DNA from: Eucalyptus grandis
Lineage: Eukaryota > Streptophyta > Magnoliopsida > Myrtales > Myrtaceae
Assembly (NCBI RefSeq): GCF_016545825.1
Contig: NC_052618.1
Coordinates: 36,092,196-36,156,195, forward strand
DNA: 64,000 nucleotides
Reading direction: 5' to 3'
How positions within the stretch are numbered: the first letter of the stretch is position 1; the number at the start of each line of letters is the position of its first letter. Shown here piece by piece: positions 46,339 through 57,522 of this stretch. The position numbers and the translations under genes are program-made. Under the pieces are notes generated by a model. The model did no database searches and was not told the DNA's origin. It worked only from the letters and a program-made list of their open reading frames with translations.

Positions 46339-47266
46339 TGTTGGAGAAAACTTCCTTGAGTGTTTTGAAGTTGACAAAACGTTTCCATCAGTCTAGTCTG
46401 AAGACTTGCAGACTCTTCCATCAAAGTCTGAAGACTCCAGACTGCTAGACTCAAGACTCAAAGTCTATCCTCATTGACAGTTTCTAGACCGTCGAAGAAG
46501 GCTTATCCAGAACTGGATGTTTCGTTAAGGATTTGACTTTATCGACTGTAGAAGATCTCTTGGCTAGATATAGCATGTCGAAATCCATTATTCAAATCAA
46601 GATTGATTCAGGGATTTTGGATCTGTTGATTGGCGAAGTATACTTGGAAGGTTCTACTTATAGAAACCTAAATTCTGATTGTATGGGCGAGAAGAATTGA
46701 TGAGCTATCATCATGTTCCTTAAATAACTCGAAGATCTTCCTAATTGATTCCGTTCAATGGGTTGTTTGGAAGAATTCATTTGGTAAGTGCCAACGGGTA
46801 TGATGGCATAAAGGAGTATATAAGGAAGACGTTCCAGTTGTTCGAGTGTGTGCGCGATAAAAGAATTCCAAAGTCTGAAGCTCCTTGTTCTTAGTCAATT
46901 AAACTGTTGAGCGAAATCTTGTACGCAAAAGAGAGTCTATATCACCTTGAGGAAGTGTAGTAGAGTCTCTACACTATGGAATCAATGAAGAGCTTACTTG
47001 TAACAACTCTTTGTTCATAGTGAAATCCAGCGGTGGCTGTCAATGCGGAAGAGTGGACGTAGGGCTTGGATTAAGCCTAACCACTATAAACTATGTGTTC
47101 ATATTCTCTTCCCTATGCTCTTTTACTTTGATTGTAACTCGTTTTGTTTACAGGAGACGAATTTCCTTTTCATAATCTATTGCTGATTTGAGTTGCATAC
47201 TTCACTCAGGGAGATTTGTTTTTACACCTATTCACCCCCATCTAGGTGCTCTTACTATCTTTCACA
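46339..47266 (+). repeat. Sire2 3' LTR
   Basis: 928 bp, TGTTGGAG...TTTCACA, followed by ATCTT. Confidence 0.93.
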
Positions 47267-48944
47267 ATCTTAGCATCACAGAACGAGCATGATTTCGATT
47301 GCCTAAAGACGTGCAAAAATCTAACAAAAAATTTCAGATCTCATTTATAAAACATGCAATGAGGAATATTTTCCATTAAGAGTCCAAGACCTAAATGAAA
47401 TTACACGAGTCATGGAAAAAATGACAAAATAGAAATGTATATCCAAATCATATGTTACTGCAGCACCTTTTTCACTTTAACTCATGTAATTGACACACTA
47501 TACTACATTAAAACTTTGCAAATCATGCATCTATTAAACACATGTAGCATGTATTTCATCTTTCATGAGGATTTGAGACCAAAAAAACTCATTTATGGAC
47601 TCAATTTTATCAAAAAGCAATTTGGATCAGTGTAGGCAGACTGCCTTATGCTCAAATCTAGGTGATTTTGACCTTGTTGAACAAATCCAAAAATTCCGAA
47701 AAATAATTACAGGATGTTCTCCACACAATTACAAGAAACTTTCATGAAGGAAAGTTCCTCTAAAAATTAACATAAAGATTAGTACAAGAATGACAAATTC
47801 AGAAATCAACTTCGAGTAGACTGACCTAAACTCAGATTTGAGCGGTTCTGACCTCTCTAATGATGTCCAAATATTCCAAAAAAAAAAAAATACATAACAT
47901 ACACTACACAAAAAAAAAAAAAACTTTTATGAAGTGAAGTCCTCCAAAAATCAACACGAAAGCTGCAGTAAAATAGAAAAATTGCATTTCGGAACTTGGA
48001 CAGAACGAAAATCAACCTAAACTACTACAGAATTGTTCATCTTTTTTAAGGGTCAAACGATGCTCGATTAGGGCATATAACCTATCAATTTGAAGCTTGT
48101 AATGTGTATTATCGGAGTCTAGAAGGACTCTAACTAAGATAAAGTCATTTCGGACCTCATTTTGACTAAAACAATAAGCCAATTACACTCACTTGGGATC
48201 CCTGTGGGTTCAAAATTTATGCAATTTGGTCCCTAAAGGAGCAAATTGAAAATGAAATCTATCATATTTAAGAAGAAATTGGCCAATTAAGATTCAATTA
48301 AGCTAATCAAACCTTATGAATGTGATCTAGGGGTCTTTTGTTAACCTAATTGAGTGATTATCGTGAAAGAGAACCTGGTTAAAACCATGGGTGCTTTGAA
48401 TTAAGCCCAAGTGGCTAAAATGATCAAATTTGTAATTCAATCGGCAAAATTGCAAATTGATTGAAATTGAGTTCAATTAGTTCCACAATTGCCTTATCTA
48501 ACTAATCACCCATGTGTAAGATCACTTATCGTGTTCGAATTGAGCTCGAATTGAAGTACTTGAGCTTATGCCAAAAATGAATCTATATCTAATATTGAAA
48601 TTGGACCTAGATTTATGAAATTGAACCATAACCATGAATGGGTCAATTCGAATTTTGTCGATTGAAACTTAATTGCTTGATTTTCTTATGTTTATGAGGA
48701 TAAAATCCTTTAAATTGATACATTCTAATGTCAATTTCTCAAAATCAATTTTGAATTTGGACTTATCTTAAGAAAATGAATGAAGAACAATAGTCCACTT
48801 GCAAGTCATAAAGAATAGATTTTAGTCCTCCTAATTAGGGCGCAAAACGGCAATTCACGCTTTGACTTAGTAATTCAAGAAATTAAATATACGAGCGAAT
48901 TTAAAATAGTCTTTAAATCAAATGTCAAAGAAAGAATTATATCT
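47267..48944 (-). mobile_element. Ogre-like 5' LTR, segment e
   Basis: 48,190-48,944 closely matches 12,178-12,944 in the 3' LTR region. 47,617-47,790 and 47,800-47,965 form an imperfect tandem duplication ('tagactgacctaaactcagat' against 'cagactgccttatgctcaaat', trimmed to shared words). The sequence stops at the N run. No genes. Confidence 0.65.
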
Positions 48945-49044
48945 NNNNNNNNNNNNNNNNNNNNNNNNNNNNNNNNNNNNNNNNNNNNNNNNNNNNNNNN
49001 NNNNNNNNNNNNNNNNNNNNNNNNNNNNNNNNNNNNNNNNNNNN
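48945..49044. other. Assembly gap (100 N)
   Basis: Exactly 100 N, the customary placeholder for a gap of unknown length. The 5' LTR, Gag, protease and integrase of Sire3 and part of the Ogre-like LTR should lie here. Confidence 0.98.
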
Positions 49045-50624
49045 TGCACCAGATCCAAAGGAAGAAAAGATTCCGATGCTTTAGCACTTGTTTCTGAGAT
49101 AGAACCAAAAGGTGTAGAAGAAACACTATCTGGTGAAAGCTGGATAGAAGCTATGCATGAAGAACTCAAACAATTCAGCATTAATGACGTATGGGAACTT
49201 ATTCCAAAACCCAAAGGCAAATATATTATTAGAAGGAAGTGGGTTTTCAGAAACAAGATGGATGAGAAAGGAAAATTGATCAGAAACAAAGTAAGACTCG
49301 TGGAGAAATGATACACACAGGAAGAAGGACTATGACGAGACCTATGCACCAGTAACAAGGTTAAAAGTAATTAGATTATTGCTTACTTTTGCTTGTTTCC
49401 AAAATTTCAGGTTATTCCAGATTGATGTCAAAAGTGCTTTCCTTAATGGATTCATTCAAGAAGAAGTTTATGTGAAACAACCACCAGAATTTGAAGATTC
49501 AAGGAAATCAGACTCTGTCTACAAACTGAAAAAGGCATTGTATGATGAAGCAGGCTCCACGAGCCTAGTATGAAAAGTTGAGTAAGTTTCTAACTTAGAA
49601 TGGTTTTGAAAAAGAAAAGGTACATACTACTCTGTTTATAAAAAGAGAAGAAAACAATTTTCTATTTGTACAAATTTATGTAGATGATATAATCTTTGAT
49701 TCTCCTAACAAAAGTCTCTGCAATAAATTTTCAAGAACTATGCAGGATGAATTCGAAATGAGCATGATGGGTGAATTAACCTTCTTTCTAGGATTGCAAG
49801 TTAGACAATCAAAAGAAGGAATATTCATTCACCATGAGAAATATGACAAAGATCTCATCAAGAAATTTAGATTGAAGAATTGCAAGAGGACAGAAACTCT
49901 CATGTCGAGTTCATCAAAACTGGACAAGGATAAAGGAGGGAAGAAAGTAGATCAAAAACTATACAGAAGCATGATCGGCTCTCTTCTTTACCTTACTGCC
50001 TCTAGACCTAATATTTTGTTCAGTATGTGCATTTGTACTAGATTTCAGTCTAAACCAAAGAAATCTCATCTAAGTGCTATTAAGCGCATCATTAAATATG
50101 TTGCGACTTTTCCAAAGCTCGGTCTATGGTATCCAAAAAAATTAGACTTTACTCTTCTTGATTATTCTAATGCTGATTTAGCCAGCTGTAGAGTCGACAG
50201 AAAGAGAACATCTGGCACTTGTCAACTGTTGGGACAAATGCTAGTATCTTGGTTCTCAATGAAGCAAAGTACAATGGCTTTATCAACAGCAGAAGCAGAA
50301 TATGTTGTTCTTGGAAGTTGTTGTTCTCAAATTCTTTGGATAAGACAACAACTAAGAGGCTTTGGAATAGAAGAATCTTGCACAGAGATCAAATGTGACA
50401 ACACAAGTGCTATCCATTTCACCAGAAACCCCATTCTTCATTCAAATGTAAAACATATAGAGATTCGACATCATTTTATAAGAGATCGTATCTAGAATGG
50501 CGAGATTATGGTTCAATTTATTGATTCAAAGAATCAGCTGGTAGACATATTCACAAAACCATTGGAGAAAAATCTATTTGAGTATATTCGCAGCAAGCTG
50601 AATATTATCTCTCCTATCGAGTAA
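49045..50624 (+). pseudogene. Sire3 RT and RNase H (broken)
   Basis: 'LVSEIEPKGVEETLSGESWI', 'MHEELKQFSINDVWELIPKP', then stops near 49,308. '[20 protein letters not shown]' (49,412), YVDD at 49,677-49,688 in another frame. A 251-codon open stretch (49,740-50,495) covers 'MMGELTFFLGLQVRQ', 'YRSMIGSLLYLTASRPNIL', 'TMALSTAEAEYVVLGSCCSQ' and 'HIEIRHHFIRDRI'. Pol ends 'SPIE' with TAA at 50,622. Confidence 0.92.
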
Positions 50625-51922
50625 AGTCTGAAGTTGATCAAACTCAGAACTTCAACTTGAGGAAGCCACTTCAGTATGTACATATTCTTAAATCTAGGTA
50701 TTTTATTTTAGAATGTAAATTCTGAACAGGTATGATTTTATCTGAATCGATGCTTGCCTATTTTATTTTTGAAAGTTATTATTTTCTTGCTAAAATAAGA
50801 TTTCAAATTTTTAGCAGTTACTATTTTTAATTTCATTTTTGAAAAAGCATTTTCCATTGTGATGATTCGGCTACCTCATTTCGATTTGGTTAAATACCCC
50901 AAGATCTCTCTTTTTTGAAGCACAAGCATTTTCCAAACCCTAATGTCTAATCTCTCCTTCTCTCTCGACTTTTTCTCTCAAAATTTCTCTACAAGTTTCC
51001 ATCTTTTCTTCACTCGAACATGTCTATGAAATCTTCCAAGACTGCATCCATGTCACAGCAAAGGAAATATTCTTGGATCGCAAGTCAAGGGCCTTGGAAC
51101 ATGCCAAAAAGGACTGACACACTTCGATCTTACTGGTAACAACTCTCCTTAGGACTCTCCTCGTCAACCTTTGGAAGAAGAAGTTGATCAAGATGCGATT
51201 CCTCTCAGAGTCTTGACACCCCCAGGTTCTTTACAAGCATTATTGTTCTCTGAAACATGGTGGTTCTCTAATGTCCTTTATTACTAGTTTCCTGAAAGGC
51301 CATGGACATGGGAACGAAACTATTTTCTTAAGAACCATGGAAAGGATAGGAGTGGCACCAAAAGGTTCAGCAGGAAAGGCTTTTCTACATTTTCCTTCTG
51401 ATCCTAGATTTAGTTCTAAGAACCAGCCTGAAAATAAGGATGATGATGAGCGAATGTTTTCAAATTTTCAACCTAGGATGGGTGTGGCTTCTGATGTCCG
51501 TGGTGAAAAAGCGAAATTATTTTGTTCTAAGGAGCATAAAAGGGTTTATGCCCAAATGCTAAACAGAGGGGTGATAAACTCTCGAACAGTAGATTTTGAC
51601 TTCTTGGACTTGATAAAAGTGAACTTGAGGGAAAAGTTGGCTATCCTTCAACTTGAACAGTTTTTTGTTGAAATGGATGTGGCTTATCCGGAATTGACAG
51701 CATACTTCTATTCAAATCTGTCTTTCCTTTATCAGAATCGCATTCAGTTCACTTTCGTGACAAAGCCTTTGCTATGGATGTTGACACTCTAGCCAATATT
51801 TTGGGAGTTGAAAGAAGTGGTTTTCAACCAATCAATGTCTCCATCAATTAAGCCACCAGATTTCTGGTAAAAGAGAGATTGCCAAGTGGAAGTATCACAT
51901 ATTCTCGATTGCCAGCTTCTAA

Positions 51923-52556
51923 GGCGCGTTTGGCAACGATTCTGCTGTTCTGAACCGATTCGAGTAAAAGAACGTGTTTGGTGCTGTCTAAAATTTTTAT
52001 TCTGGAATAGAATTGCGTTTGATAACGTGTCCATTGATTTGTTCCAAATTATTTTTATTTTTAAATAATTTTTTCTACTTTTTTTCTTTCTTTTTTTACC
52101 TTTTTCCTTTTTTTCCTTTTTTTCCTTTTCTTTTTCATTTTTCTTTTCATTTTTTTCCTTTTCTTTTATCATTTTTTCTTTTCATTTTTTCCTTTTTCTC
52201 ATATTTTCTTTTCTTCTTGGGGCGGTCGCCGGACGGCGACGCCGGAGCGAGGCCGGCGACGCCCGGTGAGGTCGCCGGCCCTCGCGCGAGGCCGGGCCCC
52301 GTTGGCTGGCGTCGCCCCGGCCTCGCCTCGCCGCGACGTTCAGCTCCCGCTGAGGCTCGGCCTCGCAGTCTGGCGAGGCCGAGCGTCGCCGGTGGGCCCA
52401 GTGGGCCTCGCCGGGGCTGGGCGAGGCCCGCCCGGCCACCGGTCGGCAGGCGAGCCCGGCCGGTGGCTAGGCGAGCCGGCCGGTGGCTAGGCGGGCCTCG
52501 CCTAGCCCCAGCGAGCCTCGGCCTCGCCGGATCCGCGAGGCCTCGCCTCGCGGGTG
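51923..52556. mobile_element. GC-core MITE-like insert inside Sire3
   Basis: Follows TAA (51,920-51,922) with GGCGCGTTTGGCAACG, resembling the end of the 39,219 MITE. An AT/pyrimidine-rich arm (to 52,218) leads to a core of over 300 bp of 'gcctcgcc' and 'ggcgacg' repeats. No right arm or matching terminus is found, so the other end seems lost. It splits the env-like frame. Frames in the core are compositional. Confidence 0.6.
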
Positions 52557-52561
52557 GACAG

Positions 52562-52690
52562 CTCAAATCTACTAACATTCTATTGCACAAAAACCGATGT
52601 TTCTAGATTTGAAGTGAGACTCATGTGGGCATTCTATTGCACAAACTGATGTTTCTAGATTTGAAGCGAGACTCATGTGGGCAATCTGTA
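52562..52690 (+). repeat. 56-bp tandem duplication in Sire3 third ORF
   Basis: 'attctattgcacaaa' through 'gagactcatgtgggc' occurs twice in succession (from about 52,573 and 52,631) with few differences. Confidence 0.85.
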
Positions 52691-53972
52691 ATGGGATTCG
52701 TTTCTCACTTCCTAATACTATCCCGTTGTATATGTAAAAGACTACCATGAAAGAAAAATGCCAATTGCCTTACTCTTCCTTGGTTACAAAATTGTTCCGT
52801 CATTTTCAAATCCAATTTCCCCCTCAACTCTGCTCAAGAACTGTTGCTCCCATGGAGATAAGATTGAAAATGATCTCCAAAATGAGGCTGAAGGATCTGT
52901 CTAAGGCCATTGAGCTTTTGAAGAAGGAATTTTCGAGCAAAGTCAAGGAAGGATCTGCTACTCCAAGAAAGCGCAAAAGCAAGGAAGTTGTGCAAGAAAC
53001 TAAAAAGAAAAAGATATCACTTATCCTGCAGGATGAAGATGATGAAGATGATCTAACCATTTCTACCATTGCCTTACGAAATCTTCAAGGCTTTGCTGCT
53101 TCAAAGGAAAGAGAAGAAGGAGAAAGAAAAGATGAAGAAGATAAATAAGAGGTTGAAGAAGAAGAAGCAGGAGCAGAAGTCGAAGATGATGAAGATAAAG
53201 AAGAAGAAGGTGACTCTGAAGAGAAGGGTGTGGATGATGACAAAAATGACTCTGTAGCAATAACATTATCAGAGGATTCTGAAGCAACCAGGGATGATCC
53301 TGAAGGAGCACGAACTAAGATAGAACATCACTCTCGTTCTGAAAAAAGAAAAGGTACAAGAAGAAGAAATTTCTTCTCCACCTGTAAGCATAGAAATAGG
53401 TGGAGCTCATGAGAAAACAGGGACTTCTTCTCCACCTAATGCAAGTGATGGTATAAGTAGATCTCCTATAGACCCTGAAGATGTTTTTGCATCCCAGTTC
53501 CCTGAAGCTAAGGTTGAAGAGTTTACTCCAAGTCAGGGTGTAAAACAAACTCCCCTCGATCAAGTTGACATTCCCTCATCTCTCAATACTCCACAGACTC
53601 ATTTCGTTGAAGCTAGTGCTCAAACAGACCCTAATCCAAACTATCAAAGGATAGTAGAGCTCTTTTTGGAGGTTAAAGCTCGACAATATGCAATAGATGT
53701 TGAGATTCAGAAGCTTCACACTACCTTGAGATCTACTTCAAATTTCCTCACCGGCAAGGTACAGTCTCTAGACACTCAAGTTAGACTTTGAATCAACAAG
53801 CTTCACAGACTGTAGCCAAGGTTGAGAATGTTTATCATCAGTGCCAGGAGAAGCTTAAGGAAGCAGTGCAGTCGTTGGGGGATTTTCGACTCATTCAAGT
53901 TCCTACACAACCCTGATTGCATTTATCTTTTAATCTTTCCATTTTGACTTTCTCTTTCTTTTTGATGTTGAC

Positions 53973-54254
53973 AAAAAGGGGGACAATGAGAGCAGATTTA
54001 ATTTCTTTGTTTGAATTGACTATGTTGAATATTTATATTCTACAGTAACCTTTTGTGGTTGTGATTATGGATTTGGATTAAATCTTTGTCTAAATTGTTA
54101 AGATTAATGTGTTTTCTATGGTTGCAGAATTGATGTTATCTAGATCTATAACAATCTATTTTTATAAGTTATCATGTACTGTTAAAGTGTTATTTTGTAG
54201 GATATAAGTTTTAAATCTATAAGAAAGTTTTGTCACCATAAAAAATGGAGAGAT
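53973..54254 (+). promoter_or_regulatory. Two polypurine tracts of Sire3
   Basis: AAAAAGGGGGACAATG (53,973-53,988) and AAAAAATGGAGAGAT (54,240-54,254), the second touching the LTR. Positions match Sire1 and Sire2. Confidence 0.7.
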
Positions 54255-55238
54255 TATTTGAGAAAATTCCTATGATGTTTTGAAGTTAACAAAACTTATC
54301 TAAGTTCTATTTTGAAGAATGCCAAACTTCTGTGTCAAAGTCTATCTTACATCAGAAGTCTGCCCACTCTAACAATTCCAAACTAAACGCAAGAATGAAG
54401 ACTTAATCAGACTCAAGATTATTTTCTTCAAGGTTTTAGTATGTATAAGATATATCGGGCTTTCTGGTTGGAAATATCACCTACCATCTTGGTTAACTTG
54501 ATTGGAATCAATTTCGAAGAAGAAAATCATTTTGAAAGGCACGCTTATTTGGAAAGAATCTTCTTATAGAAACCAAGATCCTGATTGTATGGGCAAATAG
54601 GATTGACGAGCTTTCATCTCAATCTTCAAACGGCTCGAGATATTCTTGATCGATTCTGTCCAACGGGTTGATTGGATGAATTCTTCTGGAAAGTGTCAAC
54701 GGTCAAAAAGGCATGGAGGAGTATTTAAGGAGGTTTTTCAAGTCATTCAAGGAAGAGCGTGAAAGAAGAATTCTAAAGTCTGAAGCTACCAAACCACTTG
54801 TCCTTCATCATTTAATGCTTGAACTTGTATTCGAAAGAAAAAAAAAAACTCTAGAAAGTGATTGTTTGAGAGCAGTAGAATCACCTCACTAAAAAGTTGA
54901 GATCACAGGGCTGTAACATTCTCTTTCGATTCATAATGGAAACCAGCCAGAAGGCTGTTAGCGTAGGAGAGTGGACGTAGGCTTAATCTTAGCCAAACCA
55001 CTATAAATCTTATGTTTATTTTTCTCTTCCTTGAACTCATTTACTTTATTTGCTATGATATACTTCTATGTTTTGAAATAGTTGTTAAAGTCTGAATCCT
55101 TCTACAAAGTCTGTAGTCAATTAGACCCAGTTTTTTTAAAAAAAAAAACATTTTTATTGCATTTCACAAAAATCTGTTTTCACACCTATTCACCCCCTTC
55201 TAAGTGTTCATACTAGCCCTTTCATACTAGCCCTTTCA
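54255..55238 (+). repeat. Sire3 3' LTR
   Basis: Starts TATTTGAGAAAATTCC (first base pair altered from TG) and ends CCCTTTCA. Shares with the other Sirevirus LTRs 'ccaagatcctgattgtatgg' and 'gtggacgtaggctt', but most of the rest is diverged. About 984 bp including the terminal duplication. Confidence 0.85.
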
Positions 55239-55709
55239 GCCTCGTGTGGTCATTTTTTTGTGGTGAGGGAGAGATGTCTTATGGTGTTTGGCATAATGTT
55301 TTTTTGGAGATTTAAAGTAAGGTGGAGATTTGTTGAGTTTTGACTTTCAAATTAAACGTAAGGGTATTTTAGGCCATGCACTTTTGTTTTAGGGATTTTG
55401 CAAGGGAGATTATAAAATGAATGTATTTAATAACACATCTTCAACCGTAACCTCCATATTATTTCCTGTTTCATTTTTTCTTATCTTGCTAATAGATCTT
55501 TAGATCTTATGCTCACCAATTGGTTTTAAAGTTTTTGACTTGTACTCTTATACTCTTTGTTGAAGACAGTGAAATCTCTCTCTCCCCCTATGATTTTTTC
55601 CATTTTGGGTTTTCAACGTAAATCTTGCATCTCGTGTTATTTCAATTTTGCTTTCATCATTTATTACTTGTTCTTTGATTGGTGCATCTTTTGGCATTTT
55701 TCCACAACA
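55239..55709 (+). mobile_element. Ty1-copia element B: 3' tail and LTR
   Basis: 55,239-55,330 matches the plus complement of 310-390 (post-Pol tail of copia A), with purine tract 'ggtggagatt'. The LTR then runs TGTTGAGTTTTG (55,331) to CCACAACA (55,709), 379 bp. Same family as copia A, opposite strand. Upstream coding sequence is not present, cut off by Sire3. Confidence 0.75.
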
Positions 55710-57038
55710 TGAGAAAATTATTCCAAAGAAAATTGACTTCTAAAATAAAATAGAAAGTATTAAAATAATATCACTCAAAAGAGATTTTTAAAGTCATTGG
55801 AGATACTTATTAAATTTCGAAAGAAGAAGAAACATTATAAATAATGTTCTTGAATAGCGCTTCATGTTGTATAGTGTCTATTAGTGTTATCGAATTCATA
55901 TTCATTTTACTCCCTACATCACATTGTAATTTGATTTTTCTTTTTGTATATCAAAATTAAAATCAAGAGAGATTAGTGAATTTCTTTGTCAAATTAAGAG
56001 AAATTTGAAAATCCGCAAATTAAAATATTGCATTTATGTTTTTGATATTTAATTTTCTTCTTACATGAATTCTTAAATTTATTATATACATACATACATA
56101 CATATATATATATATATATCATTTTATACCAATATCTGATGTTTAGAAAGTACAGTCAATTACTTCATGGTTTTCTTTTCCCCATGAGAACTTCATGCTG
56201 TTGTTTCTTTAAGTAAGTAGTCAGCCTCTCCAACAACTAAAATGCGTGGCTAATGTTGCACTGTTACTCATAGTAAGTTGTGAGTAACAGTCACATTAGC
56301 AGTGCCCGTTATGTTCAGTGTCATTATATTAGGATTTTTAGATAAATGATCACATAGCAAATTTTAATATACTGTGATAATAACAGTCTATTTTGAACTA
56401 CAAAAAAATCAAATAAAAAATAATTATATATTATTGTAGGACCCACTTCTTCAAGATTTGTGACTTATTGTTATTCTCACAGTAACCCAAGTATTGTTAT
56501 GCTAGCAAAGCCCAATTTTTATAACTTCTTGTGAATAGTGTTGTTGTTATACTTGTTTAAGGTTTTTGTAACTTCTTATTGATAGTGTTGTGGTGACCTC
56601 TTGTAACACAAATAGGATTAGGAAGTTATCCTTTTAAATTCATTAATTGTTTGTAACTGTCACATGGAGGATTGTATAATCCCCAATCAATCACTTAACT
56701 CAATCTTCTTTTCAAATTTATTTTCATCTTTAATTTTCCGCAATTTAAATGATTGGATAGGATTGCCTTCAATTTTCATATCTTCAAATTTATGATCATT
56801 TATTTTCCTATCTAAAAGTAACAAAGAACCCTTTACAACCTTTGTCGATTCATATCCATCTATTCATACCCTAGAAGGATATTTGTGTGGATATTTCTTG
56901 GTGAAACACACATAAAAGCTAAGCGGCAAAATGCAAGTTCATGTGGACCTCATCGCGGGACTGGCGCGACCATCCATCACCTTTACATTCATGGCTAAAA
57001 CAGAACAGGGTCATCAGGGCTCCAATTTATCGCGAGAA

Positions 57039-57078
<40 letters not shown>

Positions 57079-57488
57079 ATGGGGGACCTGCGTGCACGGC
57101 TCGTCTTATACCCCCAAAAGATCCGGAAACGCTTGCGTCTTATCATTTAGGGTTCGGATTTTTGTCCCGGAAATGGAGAGGGATGTTGCGGGCCTTCCCC
57201 TCAACGCGCCTCGTACACGTAAAGCCCGCATGATGATGAATATCAATGATTCAGAAAAAGAAGAACAAAAGCGCTTCTTGATGCTGGACCATTATTTTCA
57301 CTTTCATCATCTTATTCATAGACAGATCCGTTTATTCCGCAAAAAAAATCAACGATTCAAAAAGATATTTTCTGAAGATAATGAATTATATTGCTCGAGT
57401 GGAAAATACTAAGGTATAAATTATTCTTGATAATGGAAAATTTTCCTTCAAGCTAATTTAATTGAATGGTGCAACTAGTAGTATTTTA

Positions 57489-57522
<34 letters not shown>

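Larger units (their letters stand above)
40529..47266 (+). mobile_element. Sire2: Sirevirus with large internal deletion, 6,738 bp
   Basis: LTRs 40,529-41,466 (938 bp) and 46,339-47,266 (928 bp), perfect target duplication ATCTT (40,524-40,528 and 47,267-47,271). PBS-like site 41,469-41,480 has one change (TGGTATCAAAGC). Gag is followed directly by the end of RT and RNase H; the Gag C-terminal extension, protease, integrase and most of RT are gone. Env-like ORF retained. Same family as Sire1. Confidence 0.95.
51020..53916 (+). pseudogene. Sire3 env-like third ORF, interrupted by a MITE-like insert
   Basis: ATG at 51,020 opens a basic Ser/Lys N-terminus. The core at 51,271-51,792 reads 'GHGNETIFLRTMERIGVAPK', 'VDFDFLDLIKVNLREKLAIL' and 'YPELTAYFYSNLSFLYQNRI'. 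The ORF breaks off after 'ITYSRLPASK' (51,920) and resumes with 'STNILLHK' (52,562). Past a 56-bp duplication come 'SSLVTKLFRHFQIQFPPQLC' (52,774), 'LTISTIALRNLQGF' (53,054), an acidic E/D/K region and a coiled-coil-like end, stop at 53,914. Domain order equals Sire1 and Sire2. Confidence 0.8.
49045..55238 (+). mobile_element. Sire3: diverged Sirevirus, 5' part missing in gap
   Basis: Begins inside RT just after the gap, continues through RNase H, env-like ORF, two purine tracts and a 3' LTR (54,255-55,238). Protein blocks are clearly Sirevirus, but DNA and LTR are well diverged from Sire1 and Sire2, so it is a different family. The last 14 bp of the LTR, TACTAGCCCTTTCA, occur twice in tandem (55,211-55,224 and 55,225-55,238). 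Confidence 0.88.

Noticed and set aside
48875..49311. Reading frames running through the N run
   Set aside because: They bridge unknown bases; only the part after 49,044 on the plus strand is real (RT).
52147..52606. Arg/Ala/Pro/Gly-rich reading frames on both strands
   Set aside because: Compositional frames in the GC core of a MITE-like insert.
56931..57233. 100-codon frame across the (GA) microsatellite
   Set aside because: The middle is an Arg-Glu run produced by the GA repeat; no domain on either side and alternative frames are equally open.
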